Of a DNA stretch of 33,201 nucleotides, positions 1 through 8,158 are shown one piece after another (position 1 is the stretch's first letter; every line of letters starts with the position of its first letter). The notes beneath the pieces are model-generated. The model had not been told where the DNA came from, made no database searches, and saw only the letters and a list, made by a program, of their open reading frames with translations. Source of the DNA: Porticoccus sp. (GTDB lineage: Bacteria; Pseudomonadota; Gammaproteobacteria; Pseudomonadales; Porticoccaceae); the NCBI GenBank assembly GCA_002733125.1, contig NVUM01000012.1, forward strand, positions 62,971-96,171. Direction: 5' to 3'. Both the position numbers and the translations under genes were made by a program.

Positions 1-194
1 TTGCCGCTTTCGGCTTGCACGTCGTCCAGGTTGGATTGATGTCCGGTTGAGAAATTATCAATGCCGACAACCCGTTGCTCCAGTTCAAGCAAGGTTTTGA
101 GGAGGTTGGAACCGATAAACCCTGCAACACCAGTAATTAGCCAGGTTTTCGGTTTCGATCTTAGTGATTGCTGTAGATCGCTGTACGATGTCAC
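1..194 (-). CDS. UDP-N-acetylglucosamine 4-epimerase, WbpP/TviC-like (partial, N-terminus only)
   Basis: Reading the minus strand from a GTG at 194 gives the first 64 residues of an extended short-chain dehydrogenase; the gene runs off the left edge. The Rossmann fingerprint TGVAGFIG is at residues 21-28, followed by [16 protein letters not shown] at about 44-59, which closely resembles WbpP/TviC 4-epimerases that interconvert UDP-GlcNAc and UDP-GalNAc for surface polysaccharides. The start is chosen because AAGGA sits about 8 bases upstream of the GTG and no in-frame ATG lies nearby. It is divergent from prsK and probably supplies a nucleotide sugar to this polysaccharide system. The catalytic SxnYxxxK region lies outside the window, so activity and exact substrate cannot be judged. 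Confidence 0.85.
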   Translation of the reverse strand, partial: MTSYSDLQQSLRSKPKTWLITGVAGFIGSNLLKTLLELEQRVVGIDNFSTGHQSNLDDVQAESG

Positions 195-491
195 CGATAT
201 ATTCCTTGATTCGTGGGTGGCTAATCCATATGTTGCGATTGTCTCGTCCACCACAAAGCGGTAGATGGAAGGGCAGTAACTGATAGCAGCCAGCTGGGCT
301 TTTTGGTTGAATCACCTTCGGGCAAAAACACCGCTTCAATTACCTCAGCAGCATGTCCGACTAAATTTAAGGTGCTGAGTATAGTGTTAAAGGCAGTTCT
401 GATCCAGAATCCGCTAGTGTGCAAAATCTGTTGCTGAATGGAGACGCTTTATGATCGACGGGATCTTGAAATCAGACCTGCAGGTTCTCGC
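195..491. promoter_or_regulatory. Divergent intergenic region with candidate prsK promoter
   Basis: This spacer separates the minus-strand epimerase from prsK. A candidate sigma-70 promoter on the plus strand has CCGACT at 357-362, a 17-base spacer and TATAGT at 380-385, placing a start of transcription near 392. The -10 box is 5/6 to consensus but the -35 box only 3/6. A 7-bp inverted repeat (CTCAGCA 344-350, TGCTGAG 373-379) overlaps the promoter and could be an operator. No convincing separate gene was seen here. All of this is by eye. Confidence 0.35.
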
Positions 492-2588
492 ATGAATGTG
501 GGTGTGCCCAGCTATCTGTTCGCATTTTTTGCCTATTTGGTACTGACAATTCTGATCAGCATTTCATGGCGTGGACGACCGCAGGGGGTTCTGATCATTT
601 TCGCCGCCGTCTGTTCGGCTGTCTGGGCTGGCGCTATTGCAGCAGGGGAGTTCGGTGCCCGGGTTTCTTTCGAGCTGATACAGCTGGCCGAGTTGTCGAG
701 AAACCTGTCCTGGTGTCTCTTTCTGCTGGATGTTCTCTGTAAAAAAGATGGTGAAAGTCCCCGCGGAGCCCTGATATTCCGGCTTTCACTGGGCTGCTCT
801 GCAGTACTTCTACTGCTGGGGGTCCTCTTTACAACGCCACTTGCTTCCAAATATCTGCCCGTATCAGAAACGCTGTTTCGTGAAATTGTATTAGTGCTAT
901 GGGTGGTGCTTTCCCTCACGGGTTTGATTCTGATTGAGCAGATTTTTCGCAACTCCGGTGCCACCCAGCGATGGTCGACAAAATTCTTGTGCCTTGGTAT
1001 CGGCAGTTTTTTTGTCTACGACTTTTTCATGTACTCAGATGCACTCCTTTTCAAGCGCATCAGCCTTGATTTATGGGAGGCCCGCGGCCTCGTGAACGGG
1101 ATGGCCGCACCGCTTATCGTCATTGCCATTGCCCGAAACCCGAAATTTGAACTGAATATCCACGTGTCCAGGCATGTGGTTTTCCACACTGCAACGATCA
1201 TGGGAGCGGGTGTTTATCTGCTGTTGATGGCCACTGCCGGTTACTTCATTCGTTATTATGGCGGCACTTGGGGTAGTGTGCTGCAAATCGTATTTTTCTT
1301 TGGTGCGGCAGTCCTGCTGGTCACCCTGATGTTTTCCGATAAGATTCGTGCTCAGGTAAGGGTCTTGCTGAGCAAGCACTTTTTTTCCTACAAGCACGAT
1401 TATCGCGAAGAATGGCTTAAGTTTACCCAGACGCTTTCAGGTAGTGACGACAGTGTGCCGGAGCGGGTGATTCAATCCATTGCGAAGCTGACGGAAAGTC
1501 CAGGTGGCATCCTGTGGGAAAAAAATGATGCTGGACATTTTAGTGTTCTGGCTCGCTGGCATATGCCGGAACCTGATTGTGAGGATGCGAAATCGTTAGA
1601 TTCTTTGACGTTATTTATGACGCGAACTCACTGGGTTATCGATATCGATGAATATAATGAAGATCCCGAAAAATATGCGGGTTTGGTTCTACCGGAGTGG
1701 TTGCTGAAGATTCGGAATATCTGGCTGTTGGTCCCCCTGATACTTCGGGATGAGTGCCTGGGGTTTGTGCTGGTCAGGCGCTCGGATTTGTATCACGCGA
1801 TTAACTGGGAAGATCGGGACCTTTTGAAAATGGCGGGCCAGCACGCGGCCAGCCATTTGGCGCAATATAGGGCAGATCAGGCACTGATTCGTTCGCGCCA
1901 GTTTGAGGCGTTTAATCGGCTGTCTGCCTATATTGTTCATGATCTGAAAAACATCCTGGCCCAGCAATCGCTGATTATCACCAATGCAGAAAAGCATAAA
2001 CACAAGCCCGAATTCATTGACGATGTTCTTGCTACTGTCAAAAACTCCGTTAATAGAATGACCCGGCTTATGGAGCAAATGAGAAGTGGTGTCCGGGGAG
2101 ATTTGGTCGAGGATATCGAGCTTGGCAGTTTGCTGGCAAGGCTGGTCAGGGCCGCCTCTGCCAGGGAGCCGAAACCAGTACTTGGATCGGTGGCCAGCGA
2201 TGCGGTGGTGCGCGCGGATCGTGAGCAGCTATCGACTGTATTTGGCCATATCATTCAGAATGCCCAGGACGCCACCCCGGCAACAGCAAGAGTTGCCGTC
2301 AGCGTAGAGAAGCAGGGAGAGACTGTTCATGTCATTATTGAGGACGCGGGTACGGGAATGGATAGAGCTTTTATCCGCGACCGTCTTTTCAGCCCATTTG
2401 ATTCCACTAAAGGTTTGACCGGCATGGGCGTGGGTGCATTCGAAAGTCGAGAGTATATCCGCTCTGTCGGCGGGGATATTCTGGTTGCCAGTGAGCCGGG
2501 CGTGGGTTCTCAATTTACTATTATCTTGCCGTGTAGTCCGATTGATGGTGGCGAAGCAAGTACCGAAAATGAAGGAAATCAGTCGTGA
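492..2588 (+). CDS. prsK: PrsK-type membrane sensor histidine kinase of the XrtA/PEP-CTERM system
   Basis: Sensor kinase of the PrsK family that accompanies exosortase A loci. The N-terminal 290 residues hold about eight hydrophobic segments. A GAF-like domain (about 310-460) follows, then the phospho-acceptor motif IVHDLKN with His483, and a HATPase domain with N-box (IIQNAQD), DAGTG and TGMGVGAF glycine boxes near residues 586-650. The reading frame opens at an ATG at 438, but the ATG at 492 puts the first membrane segment at the usual position for the family, so 492 is preferred; neither has a strong ribosome binding site. It overlaps prsR by 4 bases (GTGA), so the two are coupled. The signal sensed is not known. 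In flocculating bacteria PrsK-PrsR control PEP-CTERM protein expression; that role here is inferred. Confidence 0.9.
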   Translation: MNVGVPSYLFAFFAYLVLTILISISWRGRPQGVLIIFAAVCSAVWAGAIAAGEFGARVSFELIQLAELSRNLSWCLFLLDVLCKKDGESPRGALIFRLSLGCSAVLLLLGVLFTTPLASKYLPVSETLFREIVLVLWVVLSLTGLILIEQIFRNSGATQRWSTKFLCLGIGSFFVYDFFMYSDALLFKRISLDLWEARGLVNGMAAPLIVIAIARNPKFELNIHVSRHVVFHTATIMGAGVYLLLMATAGYFIRYYGGTWGSVLQIVFFFGAAVLLVTLMFSDKIRAQVRVLLSKHFFSYKHDYREEWLKFTQTLSGSDDSVPERVIQSIAKLTESPGGILWEKNDAGHFSVLARWHMPEPDCEDAKSLDSLTLFMTRTHWVIDIDEYNEDPEKYAGLVLPEWLLKIRNIWLLVPLILRDECLGFVLVRRSDLYHAINWEDRDLLKMAGQHAASHLAQYRADQALIRSRQFEAFNRLSAYIVHDLKNILAQQSLIITNAEKHKHKPEFIDDVLATVKNSVNRMTRLMEQMRSGVRGDLVEDIELGSLLARLVRAASAREPKPVLGSVASDAVVRADREQLSTVFGHIIQNAQDATPATARVAVSVEKQGETVHVIIEDAGTGMDRAFIRDRLFSPFDSTKGLTGMGVGAFESREYIRSVGGDILVASEPGVGSQFTIILPCSPIDGGEASTENEGNQS

Positions 2589-3940
2589 AAGAAACCAACA
2601 GACCGTTGCTCGTGGTTGAAGACGATACCGGCCTGCAAAGTCAGCTGCGCTGGTGTTTTGATGACTATGATGTGGTCATCACCGGTGATCGTGAAAGCGC
2701 CATAGCTCAGTTGCGCCGTCATCAGCCATGGGTGGTATTGCTTGACCTGGGGCTGCCGCCGGATCCCGGTGGCGTAACAGAGGGGCTTGCCACGCTGAGT
2801 GAGATCCTGGTGATTTCACCGCAAACAAAAGTAATCGTGGTGACGGGTGACAATGATAGATCCAATGCGGTCAAGGCAATTGGTCTTGGAGCCTACGATT
2901 TTTATCAAAAGCCGGTTGATCCGGATATCCTCACGCTGATTGTCGACCGGGCTTACCGTGTTTATGAGCTGGAATCTGAAAACCGTCGACTTCAGGAGCA
3001 GGGTGTGGAGTCCCCTTTGCGAGGGGTTGTTACTGCCAGCCCGGAAATGCTGAAAGTCTGTCGCACGGTTGAGAAAGTGGCGCCCTCCGATATCACGACC
3101 TTACTGCTGGGTGCCAGTGGCACTGGCAAAGAGGTTATTGCCCGGGCATTGCACGAGCTGAGTGCCAGGGCAAACCAGAAAATGGTCGCAATCAACTGCG
3201 CTGCGATACCGGACAACCTATTGGAGAGTGAACTGTTCGGCCATGAGAAAGGTGCCTTCACGGGTGCGGTCAAACAGACACAGGGGAAAATAGAATATGC
3301 CGATGGGGGTACCCTGTTTCTCGATGAAATTGGCGACCTGCCATTGGAGTTGCAGTCCAAATTATTGCGTTTTCTTCAGGAAAGAGTCATTGAAAGAGTA
3401 GGAGGCAGGACGGAAATCCCCATTGATGTGAGGATTATATGTGCCACACATCAGGATCTGACCAAGTACATAGAGGAGGGAAAGTTCCGCGAGGATCTTT
3501 ATTACAGGGTGAGCGAGATCACCATCCAGATACCACTATTGAAAGATCGCGAAGGGGATGCCCTGCTGCTGGCAAAGGCGTTTTTGGCGCGTTTCAGCAA
3601 AGAATCAGGCAAATCGTTACGGGGTTTTGACAAACAGGCAGCACAGGCGATCGAATCTTACGATTGGCCTGGCAATGTCCGTGAGCTGGAAAGTCGAATC
3701 AAACGGGCCATTATCATGGCCGAAGGTACCCACATCACCCTGGAGGATCTCGAGCTGTCTCCAGCGGGCGAAGAGGCCGCACCCTTTAACCTGAGAGAAA
3801 TCAGGGAGAAAGCCGAAAAAGGTGCTATTCAGAGGGCGTTGCTGAATGCCGGGGATAATGTCTCGGAAGCAGCCAAGATGTTGGGAGTGACCAGACCAAC
3901 GCTCTATAACTTTCTCGAAAAGTACAATATTCGTTCGTAG
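2585..3940 (+). CDS. prsR: PrsR sigma-54-dependent response regulator of the XrtA/PEP-CTERM system
   Basis: NtrC-type regulator of 451 residues. The receiver domain (1-125) has acidic residues at 12-14, phospho-acceptor Asp54 and Lys109. The AAA+ sigma-54 interaction domain has Walker A GASGTGKE at 176-183, the RpoN-contacting GAFTGA loop at 223-228, Walker B FLDEIGD at 245-251 and the WPGNVREL motif at 361-368. A Fis-type helix-turn-helix lies at about 414-446. All motifs are intact, so it should act with RpoN at -24/-12 promoters. It starts at a GTG overlapping the prsK stop. As the cognate partner of PrsK it is the likely regulator of PEP-CTERM protein genes and possibly of this operon. 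The following gene converges on it after 33 bases. Confidence 0.93.
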   Translation: MKETNRPLLVVEDDTGLQSQLRWCFDDYDVVITGDRESAIAQLRRHQPWVVLLDLGLPPDPGGVTEGLATLSEILVISPQTKVIVVTGDNDRSNAVKAIGLGAYDFYQKPVDPDILTLIVDRAYRVYELESENRRLQEQGVESPLRGVVTASPEMLKVCRTVEKVAPSDITTLLLGASGTGKEVIARALHELSARANQKMVAINCAAIPDNLLESELFGHEKGAFTGAVKQTQGKIEYADGGTLFLDEIGDLPLELQSKLLRFLQERVIERVGGRTEIPIDVRIICATHQDLTKYIEEGKFREDLYYRVSEITIQIPLLKDREGDALLLAKAFLARFSKESGKSLRGFDKQAAQAIESYDWPGNVRELESRIKRAIIMAEGTHITLEDLELSPAGEEAAPFNLREIREKAEKGAIQRALLNAGDNVSEAAKMLGVTRPTLYNFLEKYNIRS

Positions 3941-3973
3941 GTGGCAGGGTGTTGAAGGTGCAATAGGGGGTAA

Positions 3974-5380
3974 TTACCGGCCCTTGCCAAAAAGGACAAC
4001 TTCTACGGTTCTGATGAGAATGTTGAGGTCGAGCAGGAAGCTGCGGTGCTTGACGTAGTAGAGGTCGTACTTCAGCTTTTCCATGGCGTCCTCGTCTGTT
4101 GCCCCATACGGATATTTAAGTTGTGCCCATCCGGTTAAACCCGGTTTAACATTGTGCCTTTCGTTGTAGTAGGGGATGCTGCGAATCAGCCCCTGAACAA
4201 ACTCGGGCCTTTCCGGCCTGGGGCCGACAAAGCCCATTTCTCCGCACAGCACATTGTAGATTTGTGGTAATTCATCAATTCGGCATTTTCGAATAAAGTT
4301 TCCTATGCGGGTTATTCTGGTGTCATTGACCTTGGCCCAGACTGCACCGTTGTTCTCGGCGTCCGTGCGCATACTTCGGAATTTAATGATTTTGAAGACC
4401 TTGCCGTCGAGTCCTACCCTCTCCTGGCGATAAAAAATGGGTGCATTGATGCCATCTTCAATTTTAATCACCAGGGCAGTGATGAGCATGATTGGCCAGG
4501 TGACGAGTAGGAGTAGAATGGCGATTGATGCATTGAATAGCCAGTCTACCGAATTTCTCAGGTAGTGGATCGAGGCGAAACCATTGGAGTAAATGATCCA
4601 GCTGGGATAGATGAGATTGACCGCAATTTGTCCCGTTTCCCGTTCGATGAAATCCAGAATATCAATAACATTAACGCCACGAATTTTGCAGGCAAACAGC
4701 TCATCAACAGGTAGGTTGGCTCTTCTTTCGTCACTGGCAACAACAATTTCGTCAATACTGTGTTCAACGACAAATGACAGAAGCGCACCTTTTTCAAGGT
4801 TGATGCGTCGCTCCTGTTTAATGCCATCGGGCAAGTCGCCCTCCATCACCACAAACCCCTTGAGAGTAAAGCCGTGGCGGTCAACAGTACGTCTCATCCG
4901 CCTCTCAACGATCGATGCCCGTTCTCCAGAGCCAAGTATCAGTACGTTGATCTTGTTAAAGCCAAGCAGGTCAAAACGGTTGAGGGTATGTCTGATGAGG
5001 CTGGTTAGAATCAGCCCTATGCCCGCTGCCGTGAGCACAACCTCGGCAGTGAAGGGCTTCGTGTTGATAAGCATAAAGAGAATCGCAAACTCGGCAGAGC
5101 CGAGTGCGACGGCAAGCACCAGCCTGCGAAATACATTGCGATAATTTTCTCGCATTCTGGGGTTGTACAGCCCCAGGGAAAGGGATGTGAGCAAAATGAA
5201 AAGAGCAAAAACAAGAGAGTAGGCGGCGACTATATTTGTTTCGAGGCTACTTTGTTGGGACCAGCCAAAGAAATTATTGGCAAGGATGGCAAAAAATACC
5301 GAACCGAAATATACGGTAAGCTCGACGATTACGAGCACCTTATAGCCTGAGGATAAGTCGCGAAAATTCGTCTTTTTCAT
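3974..5380 (-). CDS. XrtA-system polyprenyl glycosylphosphotransferase (EpsB_2 type initiating sugar transferase)
   Basis: Membrane enzyme of 468 residues that should transfer a sugar-1-phosphate to undecaprenyl phosphate, the first step of repeat-unit synthesis. There are four N-terminal hydrophobic segments (about 12-34, 49-71, 85-105, 112-130), a Rossmann-like domain starting at 144 (VLILGSGE), one more membrane segment at about 281-303, and the catalytic bacterial sugar transferase domain from there to the end. Diagnostic motifs are FYRQERVG (317-324), KFRSMRTD (333-340), RKCRIDELPQ (364-373), GPRPERPEF (386-394) and GLTGWAQ (414-420). Length and domain order match the family tied to PEP-CTERM/exosortase loci (TIGR03013). 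It is transcribed away from the export operon across a 475-bp control region. The sugar transferred cannot be read from sequence. Confidence 0.92.
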   Translation of the reverse strand: MKKTNFRDLSSGYKVLVIVELTVYFGSVFFAILANNFFGWSQQSSLETNIVAAYSLVFALFILLTSLSLGLYNPRMRENYRNVFRRLVLAVALGSAEFAILFMLINTKPFTAEVVLTAAGIGLILTSLIRHTLNRFDLLGFNKINVLILGSGERASIVERRMRRTVDRHGFTLKGFVVMEGDLPDGIKQERRINLEKGALLSFVVEHSIDEIVVASDERRANLPVDELFACKIRGVNVIDILDFIERETGQIAVNLIYPSWIIYSNGFASIHYLRNSVDWLFNASIAILLLLVTWPIMLITALVIKIEDGINAPIFYRQERVGLDGKVFKIIKFRSMRTDAENNGAVWAKVNDTRITRIGNFIRKCRIDELPQIYNVLCGEMGFVGPRPERPEFVQGLIRSIPYYNERHNVKPGLTGWAQLKYPYGATDEDAMEKLKYDLYYVKHRSFLLDLNILIRTVEVVLFGKGR

Positions 5381-5479
5381 TGCCTGTAATAAACCCCTTC
5401 CGTAAGGTAAGTTTGGCTTCTGATTAAATAGCCAGTTGCTTTTGATGAATACCCGTTGGGCTGGCCTGTATCAGTATCT

Positions 5480-5503
5480 GCAACCGTAATCGTTACGGGT
5501 TGC
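5480..5503. repeat. Imperfect inverted repeat, possible operator
   Basis: GCAACCGTAA and TTACGGGTTGC flank a 3-base centre, with one unpaired G in the right arm. It lies about 100 bases upstream of the sugar transferase start and 350 upstream of the export gene. The near-perfect dyad with a very short centre fits a dimeric regulator site better than a terminator, since no T-run follows. Confidence 0.4.
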
Positions 5504-5840
5504 ACCCGCCAATGGCAGGAAATCTTGTGCCGGAAATTTGCAGTATATCGCTAACATTAGCTAGCAAGCCCTTACAATACAAATAGTTAGCCTTAAATTT
5601 TCATTGCGGAGCAGAACCCAGCCCTAGCGGGAAATGGTACCAGTTAATTGGGGCTATGGCCGAGTATATTTTGCAGGTGAAACCACGCAACCAGCCGTTC
5701 GTCTAAATGATTCGTCCATAAAACGGAACTTCTGTTTAAATCCCACCACTGGCTGGGGTAGTGTGGCCTGAAGCCCGCTGCTAGTCATCGGTTTTATGTG
5801 CATGCTACACTCAGCCGGGATTTATATTTGAAGCACTCAA

Positions 5841-5848
5841 GGGAGGAG
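5841..5848 (+). promoter_or_regulatory. Strong ribosome binding site for the export lipoprotein
   Basis: GGGAGGAG lies 7 bases upstream of a GTG start at 5856. It decides the start of the first gene of the export operon, which has no ATG at the right place. Confidence 0.75.
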
Positions 5849-5855
5849 CTGAATC

Positions 5856-6497
5856 GTGTCTGGTCTTATTTCTTACGTATCAAGAACTTCATCTGTGATT
5901 GGTCTCAGTCTGGCTCTAGTGGCTCTTTCCGGTTGCTCGTCATCAACCCACACCGAGGTGCCTGACGACCTGCGTACAATGCCGGCCGACTATACCTATG
6001 TAATTGGTCCCGGGGATAGCATGGAAGTCTTCGTCTGGGGTAACGAAGAGCTGACAATCAACGGTGTCAAAGTACGTCCTGATGGAAAAATCAGCACCCG
6101 GTTGGTTGAAAACATCGAGGCAAGCGGGAAAACGCCCTCGGAGCTTGCCCGGGATATTGAGGAAGCCTACTCGGAATACGTCAAAAGTGCTGTTGTCAGT
6201 GTCATCGTTGACGACTTTGTCGGTGTTCCATCTCAGCAGGTCAGAGTGGTTGGCGAAGCTGCAGAGCCGACAAGTATTCCCTTCAGAAAACATATGACGC
6301 TGCTTGATTTGATGGTGGAAGTCGGTGGTCTGACGGAGTTTGCCGCTGGCAACAAGGCTGTGTTGATCAGAAGCTTTGGTGGTGATCAAAGCACGTACAA
6401 GCTTCGCTTGGATGACTTGCTCAATGATGGGGATATTTCGACAAATCTCGCACTTTTCCCCGGAGATATAGTGATTATCCCTGAGGCTTGGTTCTAA
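5856..6497 (+). CDS. XrtA-system exopolysaccharide export lipoprotein (Wza-like)
   Basis: Outer-membrane polysaccharide export protein of 213 residues, shorter than classical Wza, as usual in exosortase A systems (TIGR03027). The signal peptide ends in a lipobox LSGC with lipidated Cys27. The Poly_export domain covers about 46-118 (YVIGPGDSMEVFVW, VRPDGKIS) and an SLBB domain about 127-200, ending in FPGDIVIIPEAWF. It lacks the C-terminal helix that makes the Wza pore, so export across the outer membrane probably relies on the barrel protein encoded at 9102. The GTG start is supported by a strong ribosome binding site. It is the first gene of the plus-strand operon, followed after 46 bases by the chain-length gene. 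Confidence 0.93.
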   Translation: MSGLISYVSRTSSVIGLSLALVALSGCSSSTHTEVPDDLRTMPADYTYVIGPGDSMEVFVWGNEELTINGVKVRPDGKISTRLVENIEASGKTPSELARDIEEAYSEYVKSAVVSVIVDDFVGVPSQQVRVVGEAAEPTSIPFRKHMTLLDLMVEVGGLTEFAAGNKAVLIRSFGGDQSTYKLRLDDLLNDGDISTNLALFPGDIVIIPEAWF

Positions 6498-6543
6498 GTC
6501 GTTGTCGCAGCGAAGAAAGCCGGAAACTTAAGGAAAATCAGCT

Positions 6544-8082
6544 ATGCAAGAAATGTTGGCGATGCTATTCAGCTATCTGTCGGGCCTTTGGCGTTTCAGG
6601 TGGACAGCATTGGCTATTGCCTGGCTGGTTGGTGTCGTTGGGTGGTTTTCGGTATCACAGGTGCCCGATCAGTACATGGCCACGGCCAGGATTCATGTCG
6701 ATACCAACTCCATCCTGCGTCCACTGCTGAGGGGCTTGGTCATACAGCCGGATATTGATCAACGTGTGGAGCTGATGAGTAAAACACTGCTTAGTCGGCC
6801 AAATCTGGAAAAGTTACTCAGAATGACCGATATGGACCTTCGTGCCGAGACAGAGGGAGAAAAGGAAAAGCTTTTTAGCAATATTCGGAAAGCGGTATCG
6901 TTATCCGGCGATCGGCGCAATTCATCCCTCTATTCAGTGTCCTTTTATCACGAAGATCGCGAGCTTGCCCGAAAAGTGGTGCAGGCGCTAATCACCGTAT
7001 TCATAGAGAGTTCCGTCAATGGAAAGCAGGGTGACTCTGATTCAGCTCAAACCTTCCTGGATAAGCAAATAGCCGAGTATGAAAAACGTCTTATTGAGGC
7101 AGAATCTGCGTTGGCTGACTTCAAGCAAAGGCATGCGGGTAATCTGCCAGGTGAAGGCGGCGGTTATTACCAGCGTTTGGTGGCGAGCCAGCAACAGTTG
7201 AGTGAGGCGCGTTTGCAGCGCAGTGAGATGCAAAACCGGCGCGATGAGCTAAAGCGTCAGTTAGCCGGGGAGCAACCGGTCTTTTTGGCTAGTGGTGCCA
7301 GTGAGCAGAGCTCATCCATTGATGGCCGTATCAGTTCACTGAAGTCCAGGCTGGACGAACTGCTATCCAAATATACTGATCGCCACCCCGAGGTTGTACA
7401 GATCAATAATCTTCTCGAAAGCCTTGAGCAGGAGCGCGAGTCGGAGCTTGCGAAACTGGCAACCGGGGAAGCTTCCGATTTGTCGGGCATGAACGCCAGC
7501 CCTGTTTATCAGCAAATGCGTTCGATGCTGGCGGAAGCGGAAGCCAAAGTTGCCGAGTTAAATGTTCGTGTGGCCGAGTATCAACGCCGTGTTGATAAGC
7601 TTAACAGTATGGTGGACCAAATACCCTTGGTCGAGGCCGAGCTGGTTCAGCTGACCCGCGACTATCAGGTACTCTCCCAGCAGCACACCGGACTTCTGGA
7701 GCGGAGGGAATCCGCCCGGATATCTGAAGATGTCGAGCAACAGGCAAATGACCTGGTGTTTAAAGTGATCGATCCACCATTTGTTCCCTTAAGGCCCAAC
7801 AAGCCCAATAAAATACTACTTAACACCGGTGTTTTGGTGGCTTCCCTAGGCGTAGGTGCGGGGTTGGCGTTACTTCTGTCATTGCTCCGGCCTGTCATAT
7901 CTGACCGGCGCAGGTTGACAATGGTTACCGGACTGCCCGTGTTGGGCTGTGTGATGCACATTCCTACGCCCGCACAGCAGCGAATAGCGAAGATGAACAA
8001 AATACTGTTTGTTATATTGCTGCTGTCACTGGTCGCAGTCTACGCCGGGGTCACTTTTCTTGAAGAGCTGGCATTGAGATGA
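6544..8082 (+). CDS. XrtA-system polysaccharide chain-length determinant (Wzz/PCP family)
   Basis: Inner-membrane polysaccharide co-polymerase of 512 residues matching TIGR03007-type proteins. A first membrane helix is at about 20-39, followed by the Wzz domain. A long periplasmic coiled-coil region rich in Glu, Gln and Arg spans about 165-405. A proline-rich approach (PPFVPLRPNKPNK, 411-423) leads to a second helix at 426-448, and a third hydrophobic segment lies at 486-505. The third helix distinguishes it from simple Wzz. AAGGA precedes the ATG. It should set polymer length with the BY-kinase encoded next and connect to the export lipoprotein. Confidence 0.92.
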   Translation: MQEMLAMLFSYLSGLWRFRWTALAIAWLVGVVGWFSVSQVPDQYMATARIHVDTNSILRPLLRGLVIQPDIDQRVELMSKTLLSRPNLEKLLRMTDMDLRAETEGEKEKLFSNIRKAVSLSGDRRNSSLYSVSFYHEDRELARKVVQALITVFIESSVNGKQGDSDSAQTFLDKQIAEYEKRLIEAESALADFKQRHAGNLPGEGGGYYQRLVASQQQLSEARLQRSEMQNRRDELKRQLAGEQPVFLASGASEQSSSIDGRISSLKSRLDELLSKYTDRHPEVVQINNLLESLEQERESELAKLATGEASDLSGMNASPVYQQMRSMLAEAEAKVAELNVRVAEYQRRVDKLNSMVDQIPLVEAELVQLTRDYQVLSQQHTGLLERRESARISEDVEQQANDLVFKVIDPPFVPLRPNKPNKILLNTGVLVASLGVGAGLALLLSLLRPVISDRRRLTMVTGLPVLGCVMHIPTPAQQRIAKMNKILFVILLLSLVAVYAGVTFLEELALR

Positions 8083-8158
8083 GGTTGGCGATATCTGTTC
8101 CATGCAAGCGCTTACTTGGTGAGCGATGCAAATTGTTTGGTCATCATCCGGAAACCCT

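Larger units (their letters stand above)
5381..5855. promoter_or_regulatory. 475-bp divergent control region between sugar transferase and export operon
   Basis: No coding frame is credible here. Visible elements are an imperfect inverted repeat 5480-5503 (GCAACCGTAA, TCG, TTACGGGTTGC; one bulged base), a second inverted repeat 5550-5561 (GCTAA-CA-TTAGC), and an extended -10 (TGCTACACT, 5803-5811) on the plus strand with no good -35. A degenerate sigma-54-like pair TGGCCT-N5-CCGC at 5764-5778 has the correct GG/GC spacing but lacks the TT of the -12 box. The region must drive two opposite transcripts and is the best place in the window to look for PrsR or other regulator binding. Confidence 0.45.

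Noticed and set aside
85-424. Short minus-strand frames near the left edge
   Set aside because: They are in other frames than the WbpP-like epimerase, whose N-terminal Rossmann motif is unmistakable; their products resemble nothing.
5606-5620. Minus-strand sigma-54 site for the sugar transferase (TGGGTT-N5-CCGC)
   Set aside because: Only the GG/GC spacing fits; the remaining consensus positions do not match, so chance is likely.
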